A DNA stretch of 64,000 nucleotides from Rhizodiscina lignyota (Eukaryota; Ascomycota; Dothideomycetes; Aulographales; Rhizodiscinaceae), in the NCBI GenBank assembly GCA_010015805.1, contig ML978146.1, forward strand, positions 104,831 through 168,830, written 5' to 3'. Shown one piece after another: positions 10,860 through 20,952 of this stretch; positions within the stretch are counted from its first letter, which is position 1; each line of letters opens with the position of its first letter. The notes below the pieces were generated by a model. That model ran no database searches and had not been told where the DNA came from. It was given only the letters and a program-made list of their open reading frames with translations. A program made the translations under genes and the position numbers.

Positions 10860-13800
10860 CTACATATCGCCAAAGTATTGCGTTCCAAACATGTAGCTGA
10901 GATCCCCACCTTCCTGTCCGCTGAACATATTCTCCCATTCAGCCCAGTCAATGTTCGGCGTCGGCCCGCCGCCGGGCACGATCAGGTCGGCCTGCGACGT
11001 CTGCCCGAGAGATGGCGCGGCGCCGATGGATGTCGCGACCGATTGTGCGCGAGCTTCTTCGGACGGACCGGGTATGCGTCCTTCCAAGATGGCAATGCCT
11101 CGCTCCCGTTGGGCTGCTAGTCGTGCCTGACGTTCCGACTCGTCCTCACCCTCGGCAAATCCAATCTGCCTTGAAGCTCGCTCTTTGGCGCGCTCCAACA
11201 CTTCCTCTCTTGTGAATAGAACGTCTGGATCAACATTGGCCTTCGTCCAAGCGCGTGCCCTTAGTCGCCAGATGAGCTCCCACGCTTCGTGGCCGCCTTC
11301 TGTCAACGGGCGCCCAAGCAGCTTGGATCCGTCGAAATATGTGATGCCGCTGCCGTCGGGGTCACAGAGCGCCATTGCTTCGTCGACTATTTCTCGTGCA
11401 TCTCTCGATCCTGGGCCGTATGGGTCCTTATCAACCTCTCGAATGAGGATCATGATCGCGTGGAGCGGCTGGTATTTACCCGGCCAGGCCCACTGGAAGG
11501 GGCGGAAATCAATGTCGACTGCCAGATATATGAATTTCATTATATATGATCTGCTATAGTCGATGATGCTACGAAGAGGTCAGCAAAATGTCACGCACAA
11601 AAGAATAAGATCGGAGCTCGACTTTACGAACCTTGGACGCAAGTCAGCCCACATGGAGCTGATAGTTGAATGCTCAAGTGGAATATACAAGAGACCCCAG
11701 CTCCTTGCGTACATCGCAGACAGCGATAAGCGAGTCCACTTGTTGAGGGCAGGGTTGGTAGCATGTGTTGCCATTGTTGGGCCTACATCTCCACCGTATC
11801 TGCCGGAAGATTGGGAAATGCGTCTGATGCGCGAGAATAGGTCTGATCGTAATTGTTCCATTGCGATTCTAATATCAGCGACATCACTACGGGTCATAGG
11901 CTTCTGCTGGAATAACTTGGAGAGAAAGTACTTGATGGCAACTATTCAAAGTTAGTAAAGCACAATGATCTGGACGGAAATAACGCTAGCCCACCCATTG
12001 TTCGATATTTTCCCCAAGCAAAGATTGCACACGTAGACACAAGCGAAGACTGATTCGGATCTTCAGGGGAGTCGACAGACATTGCCGGACGCGTCCCAGC
12101 TGCGACGTCTCTCTCGTACTCCACAGCCTCTGCAGTGCCGATGAAGTGATCTTTAACCTCGCTGATGGGTTTTACATCCCATGAGGCGTCGTCGATGAGC
12201 GGCGGCAGACCAGCAGACATTGCTATGCTGACATCGTGAAAGTACACGAGCCACCACAAGCGGCGACGTGACTCGATGGCGACAGGGCTAAGGAGTGGAA
12301 AGCAGGAAGGATCTTTGTTGAGCCCAAGCATCTGCGAGATTCGCACCGCCACTCCCATGAAGGAGCAGCAAACCAAGGGCTCCTCCTCTGCAGTATTGCA
12401 ATATGGATTAGCATGTGTGCAGAGGCCAATTAGTGAATCCTGACGAACCTCTGAACCATACAGTCTGAGCAATCATATATGCTGTCAGCGACTCGACCGA
12501 AGGTGTTCTTGCAAAGCTCGCCTGTCTCAGCGCTTTCGTGGTCTGCTTATACAGCTCACGAGATATCTCTGATCGAGGTCTGCCGCTGAAATATTCATCC
12601 ATTCCTGAAGTAGGACCGATCACGGAGCCAGCAAAGAGAACTGCATAGAGGAGCGATATATATGGAGGACTAGCCTGGACTCTCTCTCGCTCTGCCGCCC
12701 ACAGAGACTCATACTCCTCGAGGAACGTAGGGACGTGCAGAGCTGGGGCGACGGCTTGATAATTTTTCATAAACGTCTCCACGAGATAGTCACATTGTGG
12801 CTTCCTCGGAAGCAGAGACAAGTCGACAAGCAGTGGCTTCTGGCGCTTGGAAGTGCTCGGAACTTTGTAAAGTTCATCTACGGGCGGCTGAGGAAAGTAG
12901 TCACCCGCATATTCGCTCACTGTTGGCATCCGGAACGGAATCGTAGTCGTAGACCCAAGCCCTGGTGGCCCAGATCTAGAGCTAGTTGCTGAACCGGATC
13001 CAGGAGACTCTGCAGTGTCGCTGGCAGTGGGTGTTGGAATATCATATCTGTTCTGGCTGCGGAGCAGCTCATCCAGTTTTGAAGCCTGAGAGGCGTGTCA
13101 ATCTCGGCCGCTTGCACACGTGATTGAGGGGGGATTACCTCGTCGCAAATGGAAGCCCAGAAGTAGTTGCCCACATACTTGGTCCTGCCGCCGCTCTGGA
13201 TGTTCAAGTGCCCGTTCTCCGTGTCGGTTTCGACAGGAGCCTCGTCCCCAGTTTGCCTCGCGCGTTTCGGTATCGGAAGCGCCGCTGCAGCGGGAATGTC
13301 AACTATTTGAAAATCAGAGCCTGTGATAAGAGAGTGCGGCCGACGAACCTTCGGACGGCCGACTGGATGCCTCGCTTGAGGACTGGCCTGCTCATAGACA
13401 TGAATGACTAATCGTCAATGGAAAATGGCTCAATGGCATACGCATTGCCTGCACTAGCCCGGTAAGACTCTCAAGGCGAGCCTCAATCGCTCGGAGCCGC
13501 TCCGGAGATGCATGCTGCTCGATCGCAGACGATGCTGTGCTCCGCGACGAAGACCCTGCCGCGGTGGCTACGGCGCTGGACGAGGTCCCGCTACTAGGTG
13601 CATCGCCATACACGCACTACAGATGGTCAGAAGAGAGAGAATTGATTAAGGAATTCGAACATACCTGAATATTGAAGTTCCTGCAAGAGGAGCATGCTGG
13701 CCGAGCCTGGAGAAAGCCGGGAGATCAGCGAGAGACGCTCGGCTTACGTCGGGACATGTCAGAGGCTGCTGCTGAATCATACCATATCGCATTTAACCTT

Positions 13801-13866
13801 CCGCGCGCGACATTCTTGACACGTATTTACCTCGCGCGGACGGCGAATCCGAGGCCTTTCACTCAT
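10860..13866 (-). CDS. Zn2Cys6 transcription factor with fungal-specific middle homology region
   Basis: Nine exons: 13866..13783, 13706..13665, 13616..13442, 13387..13349, 13302..13139, 13085..12449, 12387..11995, 11941..11632, 11568..10860, giving 850 residues with every phase consistent. The binuclear zinc cluster is split over the first three exons: Cys16, 19, 26, 33, 36, 43 (C-x2-C-x6-C-x6-C-x2-C-x6-C). A short heptad-like linker (ERLRAIEARLESLTGLVQAM) suggests dimerisation. The middle homology domain spans roughly residues 290-560, with PLHVPTFLEEYESLW-type and RISQMLGL and ESRRRLWWLVYFHD motifs. It is nuclear and probably regulates the adjacent divergent dehydrogenase and the rest of the block; its own promoter holds three CGGCCG sites. 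Target genes are inferred from position and motif only. Confidence 0.9.
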
Positions 13867-14370
13867 TGTCGCGACGTCGAACGCGTCTTCACGTGACCAG
13901 GCGGCGGCCGAGAGCTGAAGGTAGACGAGAACACAAGAACACGGCCGTGAGAAGGCGCCGTGACACCAAGACGCTCGACTCGGCTGAAAAAGACAATCTC
14001 GTACGGTGCGGCCGCGACAAGTGCTGTTCTGGGTAAACTCACATCGAGGGTGGACTGTGGGGAGGACTCGGCCGATAAATACACCACAGCGACCAGGGCC
14101 ACAGGGGGCGTGATGACTAACCTTCGTGCTTCGTTTACAGCTGTGCATCGCAAACCTTGGCGATCTGTTGCTCATCCTTCAGTCTCTGCTCCACTTCAGT
14201 CCAGTCGCAAGCACCGTGGCGGGCATACATGGTGGGCAAGAGAAGAAGAGAAGTGTTGGCTGGGGAGGATATAACAGCCGAAAGGGGGCCCATGTTCCAT
14301 GAGATGGATCAACGGCCGCAGCCCTGCCCTCCGACATCACCAAAGATTACGCTTCGCAGAAACTTGCACA
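13867..14370. promoter_or_regulatory. Divergent regulator/dehydrogenase promoter with three CGGCCG sites
   Basis: The 504-bp space between the start codons of the Zn2Cys6 factor (minus) and the HAD-type dehydrogenase (plus). CGGCCG occurs at 13905-13910, 14009-14014 and 14069-14074, the last within TCGGCCGA. CGG followed directly by CCG is the kind of inverted triplet pair Zn2Cys6 dimers bind, so autoregulation together with the dehydrogenase is a reasonable inference. Confidence 0.55.
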
Positions 14371-15379
14371 ATGGCTTCAGCAATCAAGACTGTTGGTGTT
14401 TTGGGAACCGGAGTCATCGGCTCCAGCTGGACTACGCTGTTCCTCAGCAGAGGCCTGAAGGTCATTGTGTCAGACCCAGCCCCCGGCGCTCAGCAACATC
14501 TCGATGATTTCATAAAGCGAGCATGGCCCTCGATGCAACGCATTGGCCTCTCTGCTGACGCTTCTCCGTCCAACTACAAGTTTGTGGATGATCTTGCCAA
14601 CCATTTGGATGATGTAGACTTTGTCCAAGAGGTACATATCCTGAACAAGACCTTTGATGAGAAGCTAATCCAAGGCACAGAACGCACCAGAAAAGAAAGA
14701 GTTCAAGTCGAAACTGTTCGGAAATCTCGATGCCAAAGCCAAGCCGGGCTTGATTCTTGCATCTTCCTCCTCTGGGATTCCATCATCCCAATTCGTCGAT
14801 GGCTGCACAAAAGCGCCCGAGAGAGTCTTGATCGGACATCCTTTCAACCCGCCGCATCTCATTCCTTTGGTCGAAGTCGTTCCTCACCCTGGAACCGCAA
14901 AGGAGGTCACTGAAACAGCAATCGACTTTTATCGTTCGCTGGGCAAACATCCGATCTTGATCAAGCAAGAAGTCCCTGGTTTCGTCGCAAACCGCCTTCA
15001 AGCCGTACTCGGGAACGAAGGGAATGCTCTGGTGGAACGAGGGATCGTGTCTGCAGAGGACCTTGATACTGCCGTCACTTCATCTCTCGGTATGAGATGG
15101 GCTGTTACTGGGCCGGTCATGACCAACATTCTTGGAGGAGGTGGCGGGAAAGACGGGTTCATGAGGATCCAGAAGAGTATTGGCCGTTCCGCTCAAGTGT
15201 GGCTTAAAGATATGGCTGAGCACCCGTTCACGCCAACAGACGAGAGCCTCGAGAAGGTGAATGATAGCGTGCTTCAGTGGATCGAGCACCTTGAGCTGGC
15301 CACTGTCGAGGAGGAGAGAGACAATGTGGTTCTGACCATAATGGATCTCAAGAAGCAGTATGTCAGTATCCACCAATGA
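14371..15379 (+). CDS. 3-hydroxyacyl-CoA dehydrogenase family enzyme (carnitine-dehydrogenase/lambda-crystallin-like)
   Basis: Exons 14371..14631 and 14681..15379, 319 residues. The Rossmann fingerprint GVLGTGVIGSSW sits at the N-terminus. The catalytic-His segment is IGHPFNPPHLIPLVEVV. The C-terminal helical domain begins at PGFVANRLQAVLGNEG and includes the MRWAVTGP segment. The single-domain size and the HPxNPxxLxPLVE signature resemble L-carnitine dehydrogenase, lambda-crystallin/L-gulonate dehydrogenase and 3-hydroxybutyryl-CoA dehydrogenases, so it should oxidise a 3-hydroxy acid or its CoA ester with NAD+. It is divergent from the regulator and followed by a class III CoA-transferase on the same strand, which favours a role in processing an activated hydroxy acid. 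Start chosen at ATG 14371, directly before the Rossmann strand; an upstream in-frame ATG at 14299 adds only an unconserved leader. Confidence 0.88.
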
Positions 15380-16105
15380 GCTTTAGCAATAGAACATCAG
15401 ATAGAGTTTGGTGCAATTGCAACTATCGTATGAATTGTTCTCATATATTGTCCAATCCACAGTTATGCGGTCTTCGTCGTTCATTGGACTATGCTCTCGT
15501 CTGTTGAGACAGAGTACAACACACTAATTTCTCGGCATGGAATTCCCAGTAACTGCAACAGTCGCGTACATCTCGAGCTGCGTCTAATGCCATTTTGACG
15601 ATATCATCCCAACGCAATTCTGCGAGGTGTTTGGCGAGGTTCTCGTGTTCACGGCGAATCCGCAAGACTGATCGTGATCCCATTCAGCTGTTCAACGATC
15701 TCCACTGCATGAAGAAGCTTCCCCGCGTGATTTGCATCGTTCTCGGTGTTGTTATCGTCCGGGATATCTTGTGTTGGAAAATGCGACAATACAGGTCCAC
15801 TTTGGCGATGCTCGCCACTCGGCCGAGTGATGCCCTGGGATGTCGAAGTTCGAACCACCATCACGGTTTCACGCGTCGTGCCCAGGAGCATCATTTTCAA
15901 GGTGATGACAAAGCCAATGTCATGCAGCCAACAATGAAGGTCGCCGTGGATACCGAATTAAGGCGGCCGAGGTGTTGTCTTTGTTTTGATCAGAAATCAA
16001 GAAATAAATTGAATGAACTGCACATTTGTAGTTGGGTCATCAACATTTTGCGATATTTGGTTCTCTCTCCACGCTGAAAAGACTTGAAAGTTCAATTGAG
16101 AAATA
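15380..16105. promoter_or_regulatory. CoA-transferase upstream region with 12-bp palindrome ACTCGGCCGAGT
   Basis: 726 bp between the dehydrogenase stop and the CoA-transferase start. It contains the perfect 12-bp palindrome ACTCGGCCGAGT at 15817-15828 and a second core, GCGGCCGAGG, around 15963-15972, about 290 and 140 bp before the start codon. No gene is evident here. Confidence 0.55.
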
Positions 16106-17921
16106 ATGTCTTCGCCTTACGGTTCGGGAACTGTTGTTGATACTTCTTTCACACCAGTACCGCAAGAATGTCGTCGTATCTTGCACGAGCTTGCCACGAA
16201 GACGCCTGGATTCACGCAGGACGAGGCATTGCTCGATGGAGTTGACTTTGTCGGCCATGACCTTCCTTGCATTCCAGGTCCCATCAAGTCTGTTGCATTC
16301 ACCGCAGTGCTCCATGCTATGGCTGGGATCATTGGACACGAGATTCTGGAACTTCGAGGAATCAAGACGAACAAGAAGACGTCCATCAACACCGACCAGG
16401 CTGGCTTATATTTGGCGAGTCCTTGTACGGTCAGCATTGATGGCGCCGATGGCCCTGACGCGCTGAAGGCTCCAAACATTCTCGACCTGAGTGGTGGTGC
16501 GGTGAATAGTCCTCTTGTGCTTCGTTCTCAGGCAATCTATCCAACAAAGACGCCGAACGTCTGGTTTCAGGTACGCAGTACAGTCACTGTCTTTGCCAGA
16601 CGACGGTACAGAAATGTTTACATTTCCGCAGCTGCATGGATCGACGAATCCTTGGCCGGTATTGGCAACAATGGGTGTCGATCCCCACGCTCCAGTCAAG
16701 ACGGGAGATGAAGGATACGAAATAATCAAGAACCAAATGATCAAATACACGGCGAGGGACCTTGAAATGATTATGATGGAGCACGGCTTCGCTGGATCCA
16801 TCGTCTATTCGCCCGAGGATTGGCTGAAAATCCGCCCTGCGCAGATCCTGGCACTGCATCCACTGATCAACTACAACAAGGTGCCCTTGAGCAGTGGCAT
16901 GCCAGCACCAGCTTTCACCGGAACCTCTGCAGATGACAAGCGCCCACTCGCTGGGACCAAGGTCCTTGAGCTCGCCCGCATCATTGCCGCTCCAGCCTGT
17001 GGAATGACGCTTGCTGCAATGGGTGCCGAAGTCGTTCGTGTGCAGACGGACAAGCTGGTGGACTTTGTGGTGAGTAAATCTCGCAAATACTTGCCTCAGA
17101 ATTGGCCGCTGACAAACCTGTAGCCTGCTCAACTCAGCTTGATGGCCGGCAAAGCGGCTTACAAACTTGATATTAACGACGAAGAAGACAAGAAAATACT
17201 CATGGATCTCATGTCAGAAGCCGATGTCATCATCCAAGGATACCGCCTCAGGTCTCTGGAGCGCAGAGGCTTCGGCCTCGATGTATGCCTCGAGATGGCC
17301 GCCAAGCGTGGTAAGGGTATTGTTTACCTCGATGAGAACTGTTACGGCCCCGACGGATACTATGCCGAGAGACCAGGATGGCAGCAGGTCGCGGATGCTT
17401 GTGCCGGAAGCTCATATGTCATGGGAAAGGCCTTCGGTTACCCAGAAGGTCAAGGAATCTTGCCGTCGCTGCCAATCAGCGACATGTCCACGGGTATCAT
17501 GTCCGCGGTGACAATTTTGTCCATGGTAAGAGATCGCGCCAGGTATGGAGGCAGCTGGCATGGAACTGCAAGCTTGGCTGCGTACAATGCAATGACCCTC
17601 CAACCGTGGATCGGCTTGTACCAACCGGGAATCGTCTCAAAGATCCAGGACCGGTTCGACTTTAAGGTTTGGGGAAGCGATATCCACGTCATTGAGCTGT
17701 ACTACGCGATTTATTACGCCTGGAAGAATTCTGGAAAGAAGAGTGGTGACTTGATCAGAAACGAGGACCTGTTCGTTCATTTCAACAACAGTGCTTTCGG
17801 CAAGGATCTCCGCATTCTTGCACCCATCGTCAGGTATGACGATAAGGCCTCGTCGCCGCACTGGACAAATCCGCCTGTTCCCTTTTGCTGGCACAAAGGT
17901 CCAAAGTGGGGTGGTATTTAA
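16106..17921 (+). CDS. Class III (CaiB/BaiF-type) CoA-transferase
   Basis: Exons 16106..16570, 16632..17069, 17124..17921, 566 residues. The first intron (61 nt) joins VWFQ to LHGSTNPW, restoring the conserved lead-in of the family. The protein has the duplicated architecture of fungal CaiB/BaiF enzymes. The C-terminal part starts PLAGTKVLELARIIAAPACG with GAEVVRV and LSLMAGK, then DVIIQGYR. The motif PISDMSTGIM places Asp at about 421 where formyl-CoA transferase has its catalytic Asp in GDSNTG. It would move CoA between acids without ATP; in bacteria the family acts on carnitine, formate/oxalate and bile-acid esters. There is no PTS1 signal at the C-terminus (GGI). Context between a HAD-type dehydrogenase and oxidases suggests activation of a carboxylic acid made by the cluster. 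Confidence 0.9.
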
Positions 17922-18962
17922 TGAGTGAGGACAGCCATGGAGTTGCAACTTGGAAATAGATTGCTGACTATTCCACTCATTTGACGTGTCGCTTCTGCGT
18001 GCAATGAGGATTCTTCCGTCAATAGTAATGCAAATTGAAATGTGTCAAGTTACGCTCCAGGAATTATGTTGGGCTGTGAATCATGCATCGTTTGTCCCAG
18101 GTGAAGAACCGTTTGACCGCACAAACTGTGTTGAGATTCTTAGGGCTTCCAATATATCGCGTGTAGAGATTAGAGTCCCGTGTGGGACTTAAGCAGAAGC
18201 GTCGCATATTTACTATTCAGAAGATCCTGCGGTCCAACTGTCGGCGGGAATTGACGCTGCCACCCAACCATCTTAGGACTCGCCGCTTCATCTTGACATC
18301 GCAGCGTATTGTGGGATAGTGTTCCTTAGGTTCTGATTACTGATTGAACAGGTGCAAAGGGTTGGTTGAAGGCTCGAGTTCGTTGCATTGCAACGAGTCT
18401 GTCCTCACTAGAAAATCTCGCGGGTCCTCGCGGGCCTTGGCATTGGAAAGGGTTAGGGTTTAGGTTATAAGGATGGCCAAACATTATTTCAGGCCGAGCT
18501 GAATTCTGGTCAAACCATCACCGAACACGCTCTACGATCAAATTATAAAGATATTTGTGTTGAGAGGAGAAATATAGATGCCCTATTCCATATACTTTTT
18601 GGTCAGACAGACCAGGGATATGTATGCTTCCCATCTACAACAAACGCTACCTCGCCAGGTGGGTGACAAAATAGTTGAGTCCTATGAAGTTTGAACGAGT
18701 TCAGCAAAAGGGAAGCTTCCTCTTCAACGCTAGCGAGAGTATCTCTAAAAGGTCGATGAATTATATACTAGAGTCCGTTTATCTAAAATAAGTAGCTTCA
18801 GCGTGCACAACTTATATTAACTATCAAGGATATACAACCTCGTAGTTCTATGTATTGCAGCCACGAGTCAACCATTTTATCACCCTCGTGCTCACCAAGT
18901 CCATTAATAAGGACCCAACCGAGAGAGACCAAGAAGATGCCGACCGATATATATATATCGAA
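17922..18962. other. Convergent intergenic stretch, no gene seen
   Basis: About 1.0 kb of AT-rich sequence between the 3' ends of the CoA-transferase and the FAD oxidoreductase. It has a short telomere-like string (GGGTTAGGGTTTAGG near 18450) but no coding potential and no CGGCCG. Confidence 0.4.
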
Positions 18963-20337
18963 CTATTCCGAGGACGCCCCTTCGCTGAACTTGACGCCGA
19001 ACATGCCCCACACTCGTCGAATGTCCATGTCTTCGCTGACACGGTTAAAAGGCACCAAAATCTCCTTCCTGCCGCCATCTGTGATATAAATTACGCCCTC
19101 AGCCTTGAGACACCAATACGTCAGCCGCAGGAAAAGATCAAGTTAATTACGCGGGATGAAATTACCTTTCCTAAAGTCAACTTCGTCGCACCCTCAAGCT
19201 CCCGATTTGATACATATTTCTCTAGTTTGTTCGGCTTCCCCTGGATGAGCTTGACTATGTTACTAGCGACTACTGCAGCCTGCATATGACCAGCGCGGCC
19301 CATCTTGGGAGCCCCAGTCTCGGCAACATCCCCAACAGCGAAGACGTGAGGCGCTTCGTCTCCGAGATTTTCAAGTCGAAGGTTTGGGTCGACGAGGATG
19401 CGTTTGGTTTCCTTTGACACGGACTGCGGCGACCAATCCATGATGAGCCCGGAATTTGGAGTCTGGCCCGTGCACCGGATCTTGAACGACATTCAGTCAA
19501 CTATCCAACTTGCGGCACGGGAGAACTTACGATCAAATCGTAGCTGGAAGTCTGACCGTCTCCGAACCTCAGCTCTCCAGATCCTGGAGCGACAATTTGC
19601 GGCCGCTCGCCCAGAATGACTTTTATGTTTTGCTTCCTGATGGCGCCTAAAGCATATGATTGCAGTCGCGGGCCAAATTGGGGCAAGATGTGATCTCTTG
19701 AGTTGATCAAGGTAACATCCTTCTCCGGACGAAAGCTCTTTATATCGGTGGCCATCTCAATGCCAACAGCTCCACCGCCAACAACAGCAATCGAGTTAGC
19801 ATTCTGAATGTTTTCTTGAGCAGTCTGTAGTTCTTTACACGCCTCTTCTTTATGTGTCGCCGACAGTTTCGCGGGCGGGAGCTGCGATGTTCCCGTTGCG
19901 ATGGTCAGGTACTCGTACGGCAATTCTTCCCCAGATGCCAGGATCACTGAATCGTCTGAGATTCTAACCACCTCGTCTTGGACAAGTTGAAATATGCCCT
20001 TGGGCGCATTTCGAGCGATGCCACTGTAAGGAATGAAGGCGCCCTTTTCGTATCCGGAAACCACACTGAAACGAGGAAATGCGAAAACGTAGTGCAGGTG
20101 CGAATTCTTTTCCACCAGGACGACTCGGTAGCCTGTTGGAAGGCTCTCACATAGTCTCTTTGCGAGTTCGAAACCTGCAAACGATCCTCCTACAATGACC
20201 ACGTTCTTTGGTGATGGTATTGCCTTGTATGTCCAACGGTGGTACGACGCTTGGATCCGCTCGATGATGATTCGGCCGAGGAATGGGATCGCAACTCTGA
20301 AAATCTCGACGAAGAGCTTGATTTTATCTGGAAGCAT
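18963..20337 (-). CDS. AMID/AIF-like FAD- and NAD(P)H-dependent oxidoreductase
   Basis: Exons 20337..19531, 19480..19166, 19103..18963, about 420 residues. Two dinucleotide folds are evident: NVVIVGGSFAGFELAKRL for FAD and IAVVGGGAVGIEMATDI for NAD(P)H. The closing FAD motif VFAVGDVAETGAPKMGRAGH binds the flavin. This is the pattern of AIFM2/AMID-type, single-subunit, NDH2-like quinone or small-molecule reductases. A short hydrophobic N-terminal segment (VEIFRVAIPFLGRIIIERI) may attach it to a membrane. The start at 20337 is preferred; the frame is open to 20472, but the extra 45 residues look like 5' UTR. The last acceptor is ambiguous between 19103 and 19097, a two-residue difference. It sits inside the oxidative block, and a TTCGGCCGAG string lies in its first exon (20271-20280). 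Confidence 0.85.
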
Positions 20338-20952
20338 ATTGAAAAGAGTTCTAATCTCATAGAGAATCGAAATCAGCTTTACAAACTGAAAAAAATGAAA
20401 AGAGAGAGAATCAGAAAGTTTATGATCTGATAAGATTAACTCCGCGAAGCCGTGGAGCCGTGGAGCGTCCATGAACGAAATGTCTGTCTGTCTCTCCGAT
20501 GTCGGAGCAACACGAATCGCAAGGGACTTTCGGATCCCCGGAGACTTGAGTTACCGGACTACTAAGTAGGCTTTACGCAGTACAATAGGATTTCTCCTAT
20601 TTTATAACACTTCTTCGGCATCTTGGCTACAATTCTAATGACATATAAAAGGAAACAAACGAATGAATGAAGTAGGGAAAAGTATGCCACGGGGAGGGTT
20701 GGTGGTTTTATAGACGATCGATGGCGACAGGGGTATCCATCGAGGCGCTTTACCCGAAATGTGAGGCACCTTCATTATTCTTCGGAAAATACGATGGACG
20801 TACATTACAGTCACGCTTTATGAGTTTTCAAGAATCGTTTCTGACCTTGCAAATTTCTATATACGCTTCTTCTGCACATTAGAAACTGGACGAAGAACTT
20901 GCAGCGAGTTACGTACAGATGACGTGACAGCGACGCGTGAACTCAGCAGCCT
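20338..20952. other. Intergenic, FAD oxidoreductase upstream region
   Basis: 615 bp between two minus-strand genes. It holds the 3' end of the dehydrogenase-propeller gene and the promoter of the FAD oxidoreductase. No CGGCCG and no further gene seen. Confidence 0.4.

Noticed and set aside
16571-16583. A 13-nt gap between CoA-transferase frames read as a frameshift
   Set aside because: A normal 61-nt intron (16571-16631) explains the change of frame and restores the conserved WFQ-LHGSTNP junction.
18446-18466. Telomere-like GGGTTAGGGTTTAGG string
   Set aside because: Only about two imperfect units, too short to call an interstitial telomere or a chromosome-end relic.
20338-20472. Longer N-terminus for the FAD oxidoreductase
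   Set aside because: The extra 45 codons from 20472 show no family resemblance, while the ATG at 20337 gives the expected length.
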